37,155 nucleotides of DNA from Prochlorococcus sp. AG-355-J04 (GTDB taxonomy: Bacteria; Cyanobacteriota; Cyanobacteriia; PCC-6307; Cyanobiaceae), in the NCBI GenBank assembly GCA_003280885.1, contig QCDN01000008.1, positions 1 through 37,155 on the forward strand. Reading direction: 5' to 3'. The position numbers were made by a program, and so were the translations under genes. The notes below the pieces were generated by a model. The model was not told the origin of the DNA, ran no database searches, and saw only the letters and a list, made by a program, of their open reading frames with translations. This document shows positions 36,416-37,155 of this stretch, one piece after another. How positions within the stretch are numbered: position 1 is the stretch's first letter; each line of letters begins with the position of its first letter.

Positions 36416-37155
36416 TTGAAAGATTTAACTAACTTAAAAACATATATTATTGACTCTGATGATCCCCATGAGGTTGATGACGCTATTTCATTAGAAATAA
36501 AAGAAAGAAATAAAAAAACCTTATGGATTCATATAAGTAATCCATGCAAACTCTTTTTGCATGACTCAAATGTTGATTTAGATGCAAGAAAAAGAAATAG
36601 CAGTTTATATTTAATTGATCAATATGTCCCAATGCTACCTAAAGATATTCTTGAGAAGGCAAATCTAGCTCAAAATAAAATTTCTGAAACCATTAGTGCA
36701 GCAATAGAATTCAATGACGATGGATCAATAAATAAATATGAAATAACTGAAGCAATAATTAAACCAAAATATCAATTAACATATGAAGATGCAAATGAAA
36801 TACTAGAATTAGAACCTAGAGAAGAAATAGAATTAATTGAGATTAAAAATTTATTAGAAAAAAGTATTACATTCAGAAAGAAACAAGGAGCAATTATTTT
36901 TGAAAGTCCTAATAGTAAAATAAAATTATATAAGCATAAGGTTGTATTAAATAAATTAGAAAAAACAATATCACAAATTATAGTTGCAGAATCAATGATA
37001 TTAATGGGTTATGTAACAAGTTTATTTATAAATAAATACAATTTAGCAGCTGCATATAGGATTCAAAAATTAAATTGTAATCCATCTGAAATCCTTAGTA
37101 GATACAATGATAGTGATATTAAATATATAATTCTAAAACAATATATGGGAAAAAG
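36416..37155 (+). CDS. RNase II/R-family (RNB) exoribonuclease, 3' part beyond window
   Basis: A 3'-5' exoribonuclease catalytic domain; 246 residues are visible and the frame is open at the right edge. The RNB active-site loop appears at once: IIDSDDPHEVDDAIS (residues 11-25) with acidic residues D13, E19, D21 and D22, then KTLWIHISNP and the RNSSLYLIDQYVPMLP block. No cold-shock or S1 domain precedes it. The start is TTG 36416, since an in-frame TAA lies at 36401-36403 and no other start codon intervenes. E. coli RNase II has Asp (D207) where this protein has Glu19. As I recall, the same substitution occurs in the plastid RNR1 lineage. It is downstream of rpmG-rpsR and probably co-transcribed with them. 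Confidence 0.88.
   Translation, partial: MKDLTNLKTYIIDSDDPHEVDDAISLEIKERNKKTLWIHISNPCKLFLHDSNVDLDARKRNSSLYLIDQYVPMLPKDILEKANLAQNKISETISAAIEFNDDGSINKYEITEAIIKPKYQLTYEDANEILELEPREEIELIEIKNLLEKSITFRKKQGAIIFESPNSKIKLYKHKVVLNKLEKTISQIIVAESMILMGYVTSLFINKYNLAAAYRIQKLNCNPSEILSRYNDSDIKYIILKQYMGK

Noticed and set aside
1..37155. Horizontally acquired island or prophage
   Set aside because: Base composition looks uniform, gene content is core metabolism and translation, and the single tRNA has no integrase or att-like repeat beside it.

Overview
The window looks like a contiguous piece of chromosome from a high-light-adapted Prochlorococcus (marine picocyanobacterium). The grounds are a very AT-rich base composition with A/T-rich codon choice, short intergenic gaps, small versions of housekeeping genes, and a cyanobacterial gene content: a DnaK3/DnaJ3-type pair, DUF3110, DUF1995, HemJ, CobN beside a B12-dependent MetH, and an RNase II-like protein without cold-shock domains. 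No integrase, transposase, phage gene or CRISPR array was seen. The organism is inferred from gene content and order, not from a database match.

Layout. 1-1118 (minus): a left-truncated inositol-monophosphatase-family gene behind a [2Fe-2S] ferredoxin, divergent from tRNA-Ser(GGA). 1467-5268 (plus): dnaK3, dnaJ3, a DUF3110 protein and a cyclophilin, i.e. a protein-folding cluster. 5273-13115: ribBA (-), argC (+), purN (-), pgi (+) and leuS (-), an alternating run of biosynthesis genes whose convergent ends touch or overlap. 13223-17106 (plus): a tightly coupled chain of dapF, a cysteine desulfurase, a DUF1995 gene and a PBP4-type DacB, joined by 1-bp overlaps or a 1-bp gap. 17115-21399: coaD (-), then a flavin-reductase-like gene, uvrC, hemJ and a PHP phosphoesterase (+). 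21401-29710: cobN (-), divergent from ilvE and metH (+). This puts a cobalt chelatase for B12 synthesis next to a B12-dependent enzyme. 29720-32637: a small acidic protein (-), DUF2237, an Ap4A-phosphorylase-like protein, an unlisted 59-aa gene (-), and a ribbon-helix-helix plus J-domain fusion (+). 32638-33385: the only repeat-rich stretch. 33386-37155: pheT (-), rpmG, rpsR and a right-truncated RNB exonuclease (+).

The part most worth a second look is 31627-33385. The RHH/J-domain gene is followed by three copies of a 17-bp dyad, AGACT-N7-AGTCT. Copies lie on the upstream side of two converging small transcription units: a candidate short RNA holding a 9-codon ORF with a hairpin-masked Shine-Dalgarno and ending at an intrinsic terminator (plus strand), and a Trp-rich secreted 82-aa protein (minus strand). 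An 18-bp near-identical direct repeat brackets the same segment. I infer either a small local regulon, possibly run by the RHH/J protein, or a repeat-bounded islet. Neither is proven here.

Several genes (ferredoxin, purN, dacB, hemJ, RHH/J, RNB) appear to start with TTG. The other genes are ordinary core metabolism and translation.
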